Origin: Asaia bogorensis | GTDB lineage: Bacteria; Pseudomonadota; Alphaproteobacteria; Acetobacterales; Acetobacteraceae | Length of the DNA: 64,000 nucleotides | NCBI GenBank assembly: GCA_943333505.2 | Contig: CALQTN020000014.1 | Span: forward strand, 1-64,000 | Direction: 5' to 3' | Part shown: one piece after another, positions 1 to 11,584 of the stretch | Position numbering within the stretch: the first letter of the stretch is position 1 | How the letters are laid out: each line of letters begins with the position of its first letter | Program-made: the position numbers and the translations under genes | The notes under the pieces: generated by a model | Database searches by the model: none | What the model was told of the DNA's origin: nothing | Seen by the model: the letters and a program-made list of their open reading frames with translations, nothing else

Positions 1-185
1 CGGAAGTGTCGATCACCGTCACCGTCAACGTTGCGCGCAGCGTCGAAGAAGCCGAGCGCCAGGCGCGCGGTGAATCGGTCGCTCGTGATGACGATGATCT
101 GCCCGATGAAATGGCGGAAATGCTGGCCGAAGGTCTGGCCGAGGCTCGCCTCGACCCGTCGCAGGCCGAACAGCCCGATAGCTGA
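1..185 (+). CDS. rplI: 50S ribosomal protein L9, C-terminal fragment
   Basis: The frame ending at the TGA at 183-185 reads [20 protein letters not shown] and continues into an acidic tail ending in PDS. The [14 protein letters not shown] segment is typical of the C-terminal domain of ribosomal protein L9, which binds 23S rRNA in the large subunit. The gene is cut by the left edge of the window, so its start and N-terminal domain are not visible. The acidic, Asp/Glu-rich extension after the conserved part is common in alphaproteobacterial L9. A hairpin terminator follows at 211-243. Confidence 0.85.
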   Translation, partial: EVSITVTVNVARSVEEAERQARGESVARDDDDLPDEMAEMLAEGLAEARLDPSQAEQPDS

Positions 186-210
186 GCGCAACGCAGATAC
201 GAGATAAATG

Positions 211-243
211 GCGGGCCGAGAAGAAATTTTCGGTCCGCTTTTT
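211..243 (+). terminator. Rho-independent terminator after rplI
   Basis: The arms GCGGGCCGAG (211-220) and TTCGGTCCGC (229-238) pair with one G-U wobble, and five T residues follow at 239-243. It lies 26 nt after the rplI stop codon and before the cfa leader. Confidence 0.8.
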
Positions 244-309
244 CTTGATTTTTGTCACAACGTTATCGCAGAGTTGCAGATACCTTTCGGTTAACGGGGG
301 GAGGACGCG

Positions 310-1551
310 ATGCGTGGTGTACTCGATACATTCCTGCGGCGGTTCATCCAGGCAGGGCGCTTAACGATACGCTGGCCGGATGGCAGTTCGACTACTTATT
401 CCGGTATCCCAGGTCCCGAAGCGGCCATGGTACTGATGGATGCCGCAACTGTGCGGCGTATTGTGCTGAACCCAGCATTGGCCGTGGGTGAGGCCTACAT
501 GGATGGTGGTTTGCAAACTGTCGATTGCAGTATTTATGAACTGCTCGACGTATTGATGACCAACCAGATGCGCAGCCGCGGCGGAATGCCGACCCTGGGT
601 TTGCGGAATGTGATCGCACGGCTGACCCGCCGCTTGGCGCAATTCAACCCTGCCAGCCGCTCCCGCCGCAACGTCGCGCACCACTACGACCTCAATGGCC
701 GGCTGTATTCGCTGTTCCTCGATCGTGACCGGCAATATTCCTGCGCCTATTTTCTACGCGGCGATGAAACGCTGGAAGAGGCCCAGGCCGCCAAAAAGCG
801 CCATATCGCCGCCAAACTTTGCCTGGACCGCCCGGACCTGGAAGTGCTCGATATTGGCAGCGGCTGGGGTGGCATGGCATTGACCTTGGCGCGCGACTAT
901 GGCGCCCGCGTCACCGGAATCACTTTGTCTACCGAGCAACTGGCCGAAGCCACCGCCCGCGCGGCCGCCGAAGGCCTGTCCGATCGGGTGAAGTTCGAGC
1001 TGCTCGACTATCGCGCGATGAACCGCAAGTTTGACCGCATCGTCTCGGTCGGCATGTTTGAACATGTCGGGGTGGGGCATTTCGACAATTTCTTCGACGT
1101 GGTGAAGCGCAACCTCGCCCCGGACGGCGTCGCGCTCATCCACGCGATCGGCCGCTTTACCCCGCCCGACGCCACCAGCGCCTGGATCACCAAATACATC
1201 TTCCCCGGCGGCTATTGCCCGTCGCTGTCAGAGGTCTTCCCCGCTATCGAGCGCTCTGGCCTGTTCACCACCGACGCCGAAATTCTCCGCCTGCACTACG
1301 CCGAAACCCTCCGCCACTGGCGCCGTCGCTTCGCCGCGAATCGCGATGCAATTACGACGATTTACGACGAACGCTTCTGCCGGATGTTCGAGTTCTACCT
1401 GACCGCGAGCGAACTATCCTTCCGCCGTGACAGTCTGATGATCTTCCAGATCCAACTCGCCAACAGCCAGACTGCGGTGCCGCTCACCCGCGACTATATT
1501 CACGCGGCCGAGACTGTCCCGTTGCGCGTCCCGGCAAACGCTGGCGAATAA
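310..1551 (+). CDS. cfa: Cyclopropane-fatty-acyl-phospholipid synthase family protein
   Basis: This 413-residue protein belongs to the CFA synthase family, which transfers a methylene group from S-adenosylmethionine to double bonds of membrane phospholipid acyl chains at the inner membrane face. Visible hallmarks are the VAHHYDLNGRLYSLFLD segment near residue 122, the Tyr-rich RQYSCAYF motif near 141, the SAM-binding DIGSGWGG at 181-188, and GMFEHVGVGHF further on. Length is normal for the family. The ATG at 310 follows a G-rich GGGGGGAGG ribosome-binding site. It is monocistronic, flanked by terminators on both sides. Other SAM-dependent lipid methyltransferases share the fold, but the full motif set favours Cfa. 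Confidence 0.88.
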   Translation: MRGVLDTFLRRFIQAGRLTIRWPDGSSTTYSGIPGPEAAMVLMDAATVRRIVLNPALAVGEAYMDGGLQTVDCSIYELLDVLMTNQMRSRGGMPTLGLRNVIARLTRRLAQFNPASRSRRNVAHHYDLNGRLYSLFLDRDRQYSCAYFLRGDETLEEAQAAKKRHIAAKLCLDRPDLEVLDIGSGWGGMALTLARDYGARVTGITLSTEQLAEATARAAAEGLSDRVKFELLDYRAMNRKFDRIVSVGMFEHVGVGHFDNFFDVVKRNLAPDGVALIHAIGRFTPPDATSAWITKYIFPGGYCPSLSEVFPAIERSGLFTTDAEILRLHYAETLRHWRRRFAANRDAITTIYDERFCRMFEFYLTASELSFRRDSLMIFQIQLANSQTAVPLTRDYIHAAETVPLRVPANAGE

Positions 1552-1555
1552 AAAA

Positions 1556-1587
1556 GGGCGGGAAAGCATAAGCTTTCCCGCCCTTTT
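1556..1587. terminator. Bidirectional terminator between cfa and atpC
   Basis: A perfect 12-bp inverted repeat, GGGCGGGAAAGC (1556-1567) and GCTTTCCCGCCC (1572-1583), has a 4-nt loop. T4 follows it on the plus strand, and A-runs precede it, so it also works from the minus strand. It sits between convergent cfa and the atp operon. Confidence 0.88.
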
Positions 1588-1602
1588 CGTTAGCCAATCC
1601 AA

Positions 1603-1863
1603 TCAGTTAACCGCAACGACCCCATCGGCAAGCACCGTCACCCGCGTCGGCGTCACTTCGGCAAAGCCGCCGGACACCTGCAACTGCTCGGTCACCTTAC
1701 CGTCGGTATAAAGCCTGATCGTGCCCTCACGCAGGGTCACAATCATCGGTGCGTGCATCGGCAGCACGCCCATTTCGCCTTCCTCAGCCGGGATCACCAC
1801 CATGTCCACTGGCTGGGACAGCAGCAATTTTTCCGGGCTGACGATTTCGAGATCGATCGGCAT
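1603..1863 (-). CDS. atpC: F1 ATP synthase epsilon subunit, short form
   Basis: Epsilon is the central-stalk subunit that couples F1 rotation to the Fo c-ring. The 86 residues contain the N-terminal beta-sandwich: IEIVSPEK-like start (LEIVSPEKLLLSQPVDMVVI), PAEEGEMGVLPMHAPM, and the VSGGFAEVTPTRVTVLADGV end. Typical epsilon is about 130-140 residues with a C-terminal two-helix domain that can inhibit ATP hydrolysis. That domain is completely absent here. The stop is followed within 20 nt by the terminator, and no downstream frame continues the protein, so this looks like a natural short form and not a frameshift. It is the last gene of atpHAGDC, 14 nt after atpD. Confidence 0.92.
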   Translation of the reverse strand: MPIDLEIVSPEKLLLSQPVDMVVIPAEEGEMGVLPMHAPMIVTLREGTIRLYTDGKVTEQLQVSGGFAEVTPTRVTVLADGVVAVN

Positions 1864-1877
1864 GTCAAAAAATCCTT

Positions 1878-4219
<2,342 letters not shown>

Positions 4220-4253
4220 TGGGGCTTACCTGACCAGATTAGTGGTTTTCAGA

Positions 4254-5783
<1,530 letters not shown>

Positions 5784-5784
5784 A

Positions 5785-6399
5785 TCAGGCGGCTCCCTTC
5801 ATGGCGTACTGCAAACGTTGCAGCCGGGATTTAAGACTTGAATCGAACAGGCGGGCGCCGATCTTCACGACCAACCCACCCAACAAAGCGGGGTCAACCC
5901 GCTTGACGATATCGACATTACCGAATCCGGCTTCGATCAGCCGGGCGCGGATGGCCTGTTCCTGGGCATCCGACAGCGCATGCGCGCTTTCGACCTGCGC
6001 CACGACCACGCCGCGCTTTTCCGCCACCAGGGCAGCGAACGACACAACGATGTTGCGCAACGCCCGCATCCGGCGATTGACCACGACAACGCTGGTAAAA
6101 TTCATCACCAGGATGCTGAAACCCTGGGCTTCCAACACCGCCCGCACAGCCTTCTGGGCGGTGGCGACGTTGATCAGCGGGCTGTCGAGCAGACGGCGCA
6201 TATCGGCGCTGTCGTCGATCAACCGGCCCAGCTGTTCCATCTCCGCGACAGTCGCGTCGAGCAGATCCTGCTCACTCGCCTGCGCATACAAGGCCGACGC
6301 ATAGCGATCTGCTAAGCCGCCGCCCGAATTTCCACTGCCGCCAGACGCCAAAGCTGCGGTTCCATATTCTTGGGGTCGCCGAAGCGACCGCGATGTCAA
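5785..6399 (-). CDS. atpH: F1 ATP synthase delta subunit
   Basis: Delta connects the F1 head to the peripheral stalk. The core [39 protein letters not shown] and the C-terminal [28 protein letters not shown] are diagnostic. The start is uncertain: there is no suitable ATG, an in-frame TAA lies four codons above the TTG at 6399, and a second TTG at 6351 would give a protein starting [16 protein letters not shown]. The extra N-terminal residues look unconserved, so 6351 may be the real start. This is the first gene of the F1 operon. Confidence 0.9.
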   Translation of the reverse strand: MTSRSLRRPQEYGTAALASGGSGNSGGGLADRYASALYAQASEQDLLDATVAEMEQLGRLIDDSADMRRLLDSPLINVATAQKAVRAVLEAQGFSILVMNFTSVVVVNRRMRALRNIVVSFAALVAEKRGVVVAQVESAHALSDAQEQAIRARLIEAGFGNVDIVKRVDPALLGGLVVKIGARLFDSSLKSRLQRLQYAMKGAA

Positions 6400-6404
6400 A
6401 AGCT

Positions 6405-6421
6405 GGCGTTACACCAACGCC
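6405..6421 (-). promoter_or_regulatory. Small stem-loop in the leader just upstream of atpH
   Basis: GGCGTT (6405-6410) and AACGCC (6416-6421) form a 6-bp stem with a 5-nt loop. Read on the minus strand it is followed by AGCTTTTG, so it could act as a weak attenuator or as leader structure just before the atpH start. No -10/-35 pair could be placed with confidence in the 246-nt gap between the toxin gene and atpH. Confidence 0.3.
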
Positions 6422-6482
6422 GGGGCCTCTAGCATGGGGTTTTGGGACGCGCAACACTGGGGGAACGCAGAAGCGGAAGCGT

Positions 6483-6506
6483 CTTCTTTTTGTGAACAAA
6501 AAGAAG
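6483..6506. repeat. A/T-armed hairpin element, copy 1
   Basis: The arms CTTCTTTTTG and CAAAAAGAAG (10 bp, extendable by one pair) flank a TGAA loop and are followed by AAAAAAACT. A second copy lies at 54975-54998 in the opposite orientation, with the same loop and the same downstream A-run plus ACT. That makes this a dispersed element and not a chance terminator. It lies in the atpH upstream region. Confidence 0.7.
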
Positions 6507-6645
6507 AAAAAAAACTGCATTCATTCCTGGCCGTTGGTGTACTCTTTCCGGAGAGTGGGTGCGCTTTTTGCTGCTTTATATCGGCATCGTCGCGCTTTCC
6601 TCGCGACCGTCAAACCGCCTGAACGCGTGCAGACTGGACGCAGCG

Positions 6646-7089
6646 TTAGCAGGGAATCGCCTGGACATAACCACCTTCAGCATATCCCAAAATCTTCCGG
6701 TCGCGCGTCATAATCGGCACCCCAAGGCACCTTGCAGTCGCGACAATCAGACGATCCATGGGGTCGGAATGAAATTCACCGGGCAGGAATGATGCGTCGA
6801 TCGCGATCGCAGCCGTGATCGGCGTTTCCCGCATCCCCTTCATTCCCAGCAACGTCGCGAACCACGCCTTCGGATCGGGCAGGAATTGCGGCATCGGCCT
6901 GCTGGTGGCTTTTGGCCTCGCCAGCATGCCGATTTCCCAGGCAGAGGCTGTAGACACAAAAATGCCTCCGCCGCCCCTGGCATGGCGGATCGCGGCAAGG
7001 GCGTGTTCGGACAGTTTTTCGCCGTTTGCCAGCCAGATCAGCGCGCAGGTATCCAGCAGGACCAATGCTGGCAACGCGGCCCCGATCAC
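6646..7089 (-). CDS. PIN-domain toxin, VapC-like
   Basis: The 147 residues match the PIN endoribonuclease fold used by VapC toxins, which cleave tRNA or rRNA. The conserved acidic positions are visible: VLLDTCALIWLANGE near the N-terminus, SAWEIGMLA in the middle, HSDPMDRLIVATA, and GVPIMTRDRKILGY near the end. Length is normal. Its start overlaps the stop of the upstream antitoxin gene by 4 nt, a classic toxin-antitoxin arrangement that couples translation. The start could also be a few codons downstream, before LVLLDT. The cellular RNA target cannot be told from sequence. Confidence 0.85.
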   Translation of the reverse strand: MIGAALPALVLLDTCALIWLANGEKLSEHALAAIRHARGGGGIFVSTASAWEIGMLARPKATSRPMPQFLPDPKAWFATLLGMKGMRETPITAAIAIDASFLPGEFHSDPMDRLIVATARCLGVPIMTRDRKILGYAEGGYVQAIPC

Positions 7090-7352
7090 CGGTGCAGAAT
7101 GCCCAGTTCGGCGTCCAGCGGTTCATCCAGGACCGTTTTCGTCAGGTCGAAACCTTCTGGAATGATGACCGTGCCGCGCATGCAGCCATATAGATCGGTG
7201 ACGGCCAGCTTTTCGGGGGGCGTCAGCACAGCGACGGTTTTGCCGCGTTTGGTCACCTCGACCCGGCCAAGTTCACCGCTACCGAGACGGTCCAGGATCT
7301 TCAGACATTTGGCTTTGAACTCGGTCGCGCTGATGGTCTGGGTCGCGGACAT
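7086..7352 (-). CDS. Antitoxin of Phd/YefM type, partner of the PIN toxin
   Basis: This 88-residue protein starts MSATQTISATEFKAKCLKIL, the usual beginning of Phd/YefM-fold antitoxins, followed by VEVTKRGKTVAVLTP, the second conserved strand. Such proteins bind their own promoter with the N-terminal half and wrap the toxin with the C-terminal half (here residues 50-88, rich in Leu and acidic residues). It precedes the toxin with a 4-nt overlap. The ATG at 7350-7352 is 11 nt from a perfect palindrome at 7364-7390, the likely autoregulatory operator. Confidence 0.85.
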   Translation of the reverse strand: MSATQTISATEFKAKCLKILDRLGSGELGRVEVTKRGKTVAVLTPPEKLAVTDLYGCMRGTVIIPEGFDLTKTVLDEPLDAELGILHR

Positions 7353-7363
7353 GGCACCTCGAC

Positions 7364-7390
7364 TGACTGGTCATATTAGATGACCAGTCA
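7364..7390. promoter_or_regulatory. Operator palindrome of the toxin-antitoxin operon
   Basis: TGACTGGTCAT (7364-7374) and ATGACCAGTCA (7380-7390) form a perfect 11-bp inverted repeat with a 5-nt centre, ending 11 nt upstream of the antitoxin start. Position and symmetry fit the autoregulatory operator expected for the antitoxin dimer or the toxin-antitoxin complex. Confidence 0.75.
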
Positions 7391-7446
7391 TATAATCTCG
7401 TCGTGTTTGTTTCGCAAGGTGGCTGCTATTGCGTGACAGGGCAGAC

Positions 7447-7468
7447 TGGTCATGAAAGACCTGACCAT
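7447..7468. promoter_or_regulatory. Possible second operator with the same TGGTCA half-site
   Basis: TGGTCA (7447-7452) and TGACCA (7462-7467) repeat the half-site found in the 7364-7390 palindrome, in inverted orientation with a 9-nt spacer. It lies about 80 bp farther upstream of the antitoxin gene, in the gap before ispH. It may be an auxiliary binding site. Confidence 0.35.
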
Positions 7469-7536
7469 GATCTTTGCTCGTGGCGGGGCAACCACAATAA
7501 GCACACCGGGATTTAGCCTCGATCACGCCCAGTTTT

Positions 7537-8466
7537 TCAGGCGTCAGCTAGCTCCGCCGGAAAGCGAAACCGAACATTTTCGGCCACCCCCGCCAGGGTT
7601 GAAACCTGCACCGGCCCAAAAGCGCGAAGTCCTTCGATGACGCCCTGCACCAGCATTTCCGGCGCCGAGGCGCCTGCCGTCAGCCCGACGGTTCCAATCC
7701 CGGTGAACCATTCCGGGCGCAACGCCAGCGCATCATCGATCAGATAGGCCGGCTTGCCGACCTCGTCGCCGATTTCTTTCAACCGGTTGGAATTCGATGA
7801 ATTGCGGCTGCCCACCACCAGGATCAGGTCCACCACTTCGGCCAGATCGCGCACCGATTGCTGGCGGTTCTGCGTCGCATAGCAGATATCGCGCACATCC
7901 GGCCCAACAATCGCTGGAAAGCGCACCTTGAGCGCGGCGATGATGTGGCGGGTATCATCCACCGACAGCGTCGTCTGGGTAATGTAGGCGAGCTTGTCCG
8001 GCGTGCCAGGGGCCAGCGTCGCGACATCTGCGACAGTCTGCACCAGGTGCACCACCCCGTCGATCTGCCCGATCGTGCCTTCGACCTCAGCGTGATGGGC
8101 ATGGCCGACCAGCACGATCTCGCGCCCGGCGGCCGCGTAGCGTCGGCCTTCATTATGGACCTTGGCGACCAGCGGGCAGGTGGCGTCAATGACCGGCAAC
8201 CCCCGGTCTCGGGCAACTTCCTCGACCTTGCGGGCCACGCCATGGGCGCTGAACACCGTCATCGCGCCCGGCGGGATTTCGTCGAGTTCATCGACAAAAA
8301 TGGCGCCACGCGTGCGCAGATCTTCCACCACATGGCGGTTATGAACGATTTCATGGCGGACATAGATCGGTGGGCCGAATTTCTTCAACGCGCGTTCGAC
8401 GATCTCAATGGCGCGTTCCACCCCGGCGCAAAAACCGCGCGGCTGCGCCAGAACCACTTTCAACAT
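7537..8466 (-). CDS. ispH: 4-hydroxy-3-methylbut-2-enyl diphosphate reductase
   Basis: IspH is the last enzyme of the MEP pathway. It reduces HMBPP to IPP and DMAPP with an oxygen-sensitive iron-sulfur cluster. The 309 residues show the three cluster cysteines in [27 protein letters not shown] and [13 protein letters not shown], plus the proton-relay Glu in [11 protein letters not shown] and the [12 protein letters not shown] substrate motif. Length is normal. It is transcribed divergently from tlyA. The second iron-sulfur enzyme of the same pathway, ispG, is also in the window at 23666. Confidence 0.97.
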   Translation of the reverse strand: MLKVVLAQPRGFCAGVERAIEIVERALKKFGPPIYVRHEIVHNRHVVEDLRTRGAIFVDELDEIPPGAMTVFSAHGVARKVEEVARDRGLPVIDATCPLVAKVHNEGRRYAAAGREIVLVGHAHHAEVEGTIGQIDGVVHLVQTVADVATLAPGTPDKLAYITQTTLSVDDTRHIIAALKVRFPAIVGPDVRDICYATQNRQQSVRDLAEVVDLILVVGSRNSSNSNRLKEIGDEVGKPAYLIDDALALRPEWFTGIGTVGLTAGASAPEMLVQGVIEGLRAFGPVQVSTLAGVAENVRFRFPAELADA

Positions 8467-8532
8467 GCACTACCACTCCAAAGCCCCAACCGGCATATGG
8501 CACGTTTTAGCCAGCGGGAGTAGAGATCGGCG

Positions 8533-9270
8533 ATGGCCCGAACGCGCGTGGATCAATTACTGGTGGATCGAGGCTTGGTGGAAAGCCTCACGCGGGCGCA
8601 GGCCCTGGTGCTTGCCGGCAAGGTGTTTTCCGCCACGCGCCGCGTCGATAAGCCCGGCCAGGCGGTGCCGTTGGACTTTCCGCTCGACGTGCGCGGCCAG
8701 GAGCATCCTTTTGTCTCGCGCGGCGGGATCAAGCTCAGCCATGCGTTGGCGGAGTTCGGCCTGGACCCGGCCGGGCGGATCGGCCTCGATATCGGGGCAT
8801 CGACCGGCGGCTTCACCGATGTGCTGCTGATCCATGGTGCCACCAAGGTCTATGCGGTCGATGTTGGGCACGGCCAGTTGGCCTGGAAACTGCGCTCCGA
8901 TCCGCGCGTGGTAGTGATGGAGAAAACCAACGCCCGCCATCTGACTGCGGACCAGGTGCCGGAACCGATCGGCGCGCTGGTGTGCGATGCGAGCTTCATC
9001 GGGCTGCAAACCCTGCTGCCGGCCCCGCTGTCCCTGTGCGCGCCCGGCGCCTGGGCAGCCGTGTTGATCAAACCGCAATTCGAGGCCGGGCAAGGCCAGA
9101 TTGGCCCCAAAGGCGTGGTGCGCGATCCGGCGGTGCATGACGAAGTTTGTGCCCGCATCGGCGCGTGGTGGGCCACGTTGCCGGGCTGGACCGTGCTGGG
9201 CATTTCCCCCAGCCCGATCACTGGCCCTGAAGGCAACCGCGAATTCCTGCTGGCGGCGCGCCTGGCGTGA
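8533..9270 (+). CDS. tlyA: TlyA family rRNA 2'-O-methyltransferase / S4-domain protein
   Basis: The 245 residues combine an N-terminal S4 RNA-binding domain (RVDQLLVDRGLVESLTRAQA) with an FtsJ-like Rossmann methyltransferase: DIGASTGGFTDVLL as the SAM motif, then VYAVDVGHGQLAWKLR and CDASFIGLQTLLP. Characterised TlyA proteins methylate 16S and/or 23S rRNA, and older annotation calls them haemolysins. The C-terminal IGPKGVVRDPAVH and GISPSPITGPEGNREFL motifs are typical. The stop overlaps the next gene's GTG start by 4 nt. Confidence 0.92.
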   Translation: MARTRVDQLLVDRGLVESLTRAQALVLAGKVFSATRRVDKPGQAVPLDFPLDVRGQEHPFVSRGGIKLSHALAEFGLDPAGRIGLDIGASTGGFTDVLLIHGATKVYAVDVGHGQLAWKLRSDPRVVVMEKTNARHLTADQVPEPIGALVCDASFIGLQTLLPAPLSLCAPGAWAAVLIKPQFEAGQGQIGPKGVVRDPAVHDEVCARIGAWWATLPGWTVLGISPSPITGPEGNREFLLAARLA

Positions 9271-10190
9271 TCGCCCTGTTCGGGATTATCGCGCCGGTTT
9301 TCGCGTTGATCGGGCTGGGGGCTGCGGCCATGCGGCTGAAGCTGCTGGAACTGCCGGCGATCAAGGGGATGAATGATTTCGTCTTCTATCTGGCGATGCC
9401 GTGTCTGCTGTTCCGTTCGGTGGCAGACGCGCCGCCCATGCGACTGCTCGATGTCGCGGGATCGTTCATCGTTGGCGCGGTGCTGCTGTTCGCCGTCGCG
9501 GCGGTGCTTGCCCGCAAGTTATTCGGTGCCCGGCTGGCCGCATCGTCGGTGTTCGCGCTCAACTGCGTGTTCGGCAACACCGTGATGCTGGGCATCCCGA
9601 TCATCGATGCCGCTTACGGGCCGGAGGGCGTTGCCAATCTGTTGGCCGTCGTCGCCTTCCATTCCGCCCTGCTGCTGCCGCTCGCCACCGTGCTGATCGA
9701 AGCCGATGCCGCCGATGGCAAGGGTCCTTGGCAGGTCATCCGCGCCACCCTGCCTGGCCTGCTGCGCAACCCGGTGGTGATGACCATTCTACTGGCCTTC
9801 GCCTGGCGCGCCACAGGCTTGGGCTTTGTCGCACCTGCCACGCGGTTCCTCACCCTGCTTGGCTCCGCCGGGCCACCCTTGGCACTGTTCTGCCTCGGCG
9901 CAACCCTGCCAAAACCAAGTTCCTGGACCGACATGAAGGATGTCGCGTTCGCCAGCGGGCTGAAACTGGTGGCGATGCCGGCGCTGGTGGCGCTGCTCGC
10001 CCATCTCGCCGGCGTCACCGGTGTTGCCTTCGCAGTGGTGGTGATCACCGCCGGCATGCCAACCGGCGCCAACGCCTTCATGCTGGCGCGGCGCTTCGGC
10101 ACGATGATGGAAGCGTCGGCCAGCACCGTCGTGGTCAGTACGGCGCTGTCGCTGGTAACGCTTTCGGTGTTGCTGGGGTGGCTCAGATAA
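9267..10190 (+). CDS. AEC family (auxin efflux carrier-like) transporter
   Basis: This is an integral inner-membrane protein of 307 residues with roughly ten hydrophobic segments. The N-terminal GIIAPVFALIGLGAAAMRL, the NDFVFYLAMPCLLFRSVAD segment with its Pro-Cys break, and the C-terminal VVITAGMPTGANAFMLARRFG are characteristic of the AEC/malate-malonate efflux family. The substrate cannot be assigned. Translation starts at GTG 9267, overlapping the tlyA stop, so the two form an operon. It converges on the GST gene with an 8-nt overlap of coding ends. Confidence 0.85.
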   Translation: MIALFGIIAPVFALIGLGAAAMRLKLLELPAIKGMNDFVFYLAMPCLLFRSVADAPPMRLLDVAGSFIVGAVLLFAVAAVLARKLFGARLAASSVFALNCVFGNTVMLGIPIIDAAYGPEGVANLLAVVAFHSALLLPLATVLIEADAADGKGPWQVIRATLPGLLRNPVVMTILLAFAWRATGLGFVAPATRFLTLLGSAGPPLALFCLGATLPKPSSWTDMKDVAFASGLKLVAMPALVALLAHLAGVTGVAFAVVVITAGMPTGANAFMLARRFGTMMEASASTVVVSTALSLVTLSVLLGWLR

Positions 10191-10866
10191 CCTTCGCCCC
10201 CAGATGCGGGAACATCGCCAGCCGCGCGGCGTCATCCATGTCCGCCTTGAAGACGTGGCGATCCTTCAACGCAATCGCGCGCACCGCCGCCGGACGGGCG
10301 GTCACCGCCTCGGCATGGCGTGCCACGTTGGCGAATTGCTTGGCCGCATCACCCAGCACGAACGGCGCCAGCCGCGACCAGCCCCACACCGCCATGTCGA
10401 GGATGGTGTAGTCATCGCCCATCATCCAGGTCCGGCCAGCGAGATGCGCGTCGAGAATGCCCCAATGGCGCTGGGCCTCGAACACATACCGGTTCAGCGC
10501 GTATTCCTTCGGTTCCGGTGCGACGTTCTTGAAATGCACCGCCTGGCCGGAATAGGGCCCGATGCCGGAGGCGACAAACATCAGCCAGGACAGCATTTCC
10601 CCGCGCGCCTTCGGCGTGTTGGCGGGCATAAACTGGCCGGTCTTTTCGCCGAGATACAACAGGATCGCGTTGCTATCGAACACAACCGCGTCGCCATCGA
10701 CAATCGCCGGCAGCTTGGCGTTTGGGTTGATGGCACGGAAGGCCGCGCTGTGCTGCTCGCCCTTACGGTTGTCGATCGGGACCAGCTCGTACGGCAGGCC
10801 CATTTCTTCGAGCGCGAGCGCCACTTTCATCGGGTTGGGCGCGGTGTTCCAGTAGAATTTCAACAT
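10183..10866 (-). CDS. Glutathione S-transferase family protein, Nu/YfcG-like
   Basis: The protein has an N-terminal thioredoxin-fold GST domain (MLKFYWNTAPNPMKVALAL, then INPNAKLPAIVDGDAVVFDS with the cis-Pro and the Ser-containing glutathione site) and an all-helical C-terminal domain. The N-terminal pattern with an Asn/Pro-rich loop resembles the E. coli YfcG group, which acts as a GSH-dependent disulfide reductase more than a transferase. The start chosen at 10866 has a strong GGGGG ribosome-binding site, whereas a longer frame would overlap eutC. It is the last gene of a eutB-eutC-GST run, 22 nt after eutC. Confidence 0.87.
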   Translation of the reverse strand: MLKFYWNTAPNPMKVALALEEMGLPYELVPIDNRKGEQHSAAFRAINPNAKLPAIVDGDAVVFDSNAILLYLGEKTGQFMPANTPKARGEMLSWLMFVASGIGPYSGQAVHFKNVAPEPKEYALNRYVFEAQRHWGILDAHLAGRTWMMGDDYTILDMAVWGWSRLAPFVLGDAAKQFANVARHAEAVTARPAAVRAIALKDRHVFKADMDDAARLAMFPHLGAKVI

Positions 10867-10888
10867 GATCAGATTTCCCCCTTTGCGG

Positions 10889-11584
10889 TTACGATAAGAT
10901 TTGGGTCGCATCGTCCTTCAGCGCAATCCCTGTCAGCTGCCGCGCCCGCATTTGGGCGATCAGCCAGCGCAGCTTGTGCGCGGCCGCGGCGGGCGACAGA
11001 CCTTCGGGCCGGATGTTGGACACGCAGTTGCGCTCGGCATCGGTGTGGCCGATCCGGGGCTTCCAGGTCAGGTAGGCGCCGAGACTGTCAGGCGTGGACA
11101 GGCCCGGCCGTTCGCCGATCAGCACCAGCACCGCATCCGCCTGTAAACACGCGGCGATGTCGTCACCGATTGCCACCCGGCCCTGGATTGCGATCACAAT
11201 CGGGCCCGCTTCGTTGAGCGCTGCGACGACCGATGCCGCGTGGCGTTGCACCGCGACGGCGGACAGGCCATCGCAGATGACGATAGCCAGGCTGCAGGGT
11301 TGTGGCGGGATTTTCGGTACGCCAGCGAGCCGCCGCCCGAGATCGGGGCGCACCAGATAGGTCCGCCGATCCGCCGCCGCGCTGTGCACAACCAAGGCCG
11401 GGCGCGGCAGGTCGGCCTGCAGTGCGGCGATATCGAGTTCCGCATGCACCGCATCGCGGGCCGCCGCATGGGCCGCCTGGAAAGCAAGATGCGCGGCGGT
11501 TGGCAGCGCGTTGCCGACCCGGCCCAACCCGACGCGCGCCGGCGTGAAGCGGCGCAGATCCGCCCATAAAACCGGCGCGGTCAT
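10889..11584 (-). CDS. eutC: Ethanolamine ammonia-lyase small subunit
   Basis: EutC, with EutB, forms the adenosylcobalamin-dependent enzyme that splits ethanolamine into acetaldehyde and ammonia. The protein (231 residues from the ATG at 11584) shows RRFTPARVGLGRVGNALPT, VIVICDGLSAVAVQRHA, LIGERPGLSTPDSLGAYLTW and ERNCVSNIRPEGL, all typical of EutC. The ATG overlaps the eutB stop in an ATGA, which fixes the start. No microcompartment shell, reactivase (eutA) or aldehyde dehydrogenase gene is nearby, so this is a minimal, cytosolic-type eut unit. Confidence 0.95.
   Translation of the reverse strand: MTAPVLWADLRRFTPARVGLGRVGNALPTAAHLAFQAAHAAARDAVHAELDIAALQADLPRPALVVHSAAADRRTYLVRPDLGRRLAGVPKIPPQPCSLAIVICDGLSAVAVQRHAASVVAALNEAGPIVIAIQGRVAIGDDIAACLQADAVLVLIGERPGLSTPDSLGAYLTWKPRIGHTDAERNCVSNIRPEGLSPAAAAHKLRWLIAQMRARQLTGIALKDDATQILS

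Noticed and set aside
6393-6713. Several 60-106 codon frames on both strands between atpH and the toxin gene
   Set aside because: They are low-complexity, overlap the dispersed hairpin, and lack a ribosome-binding site or recognisable family.
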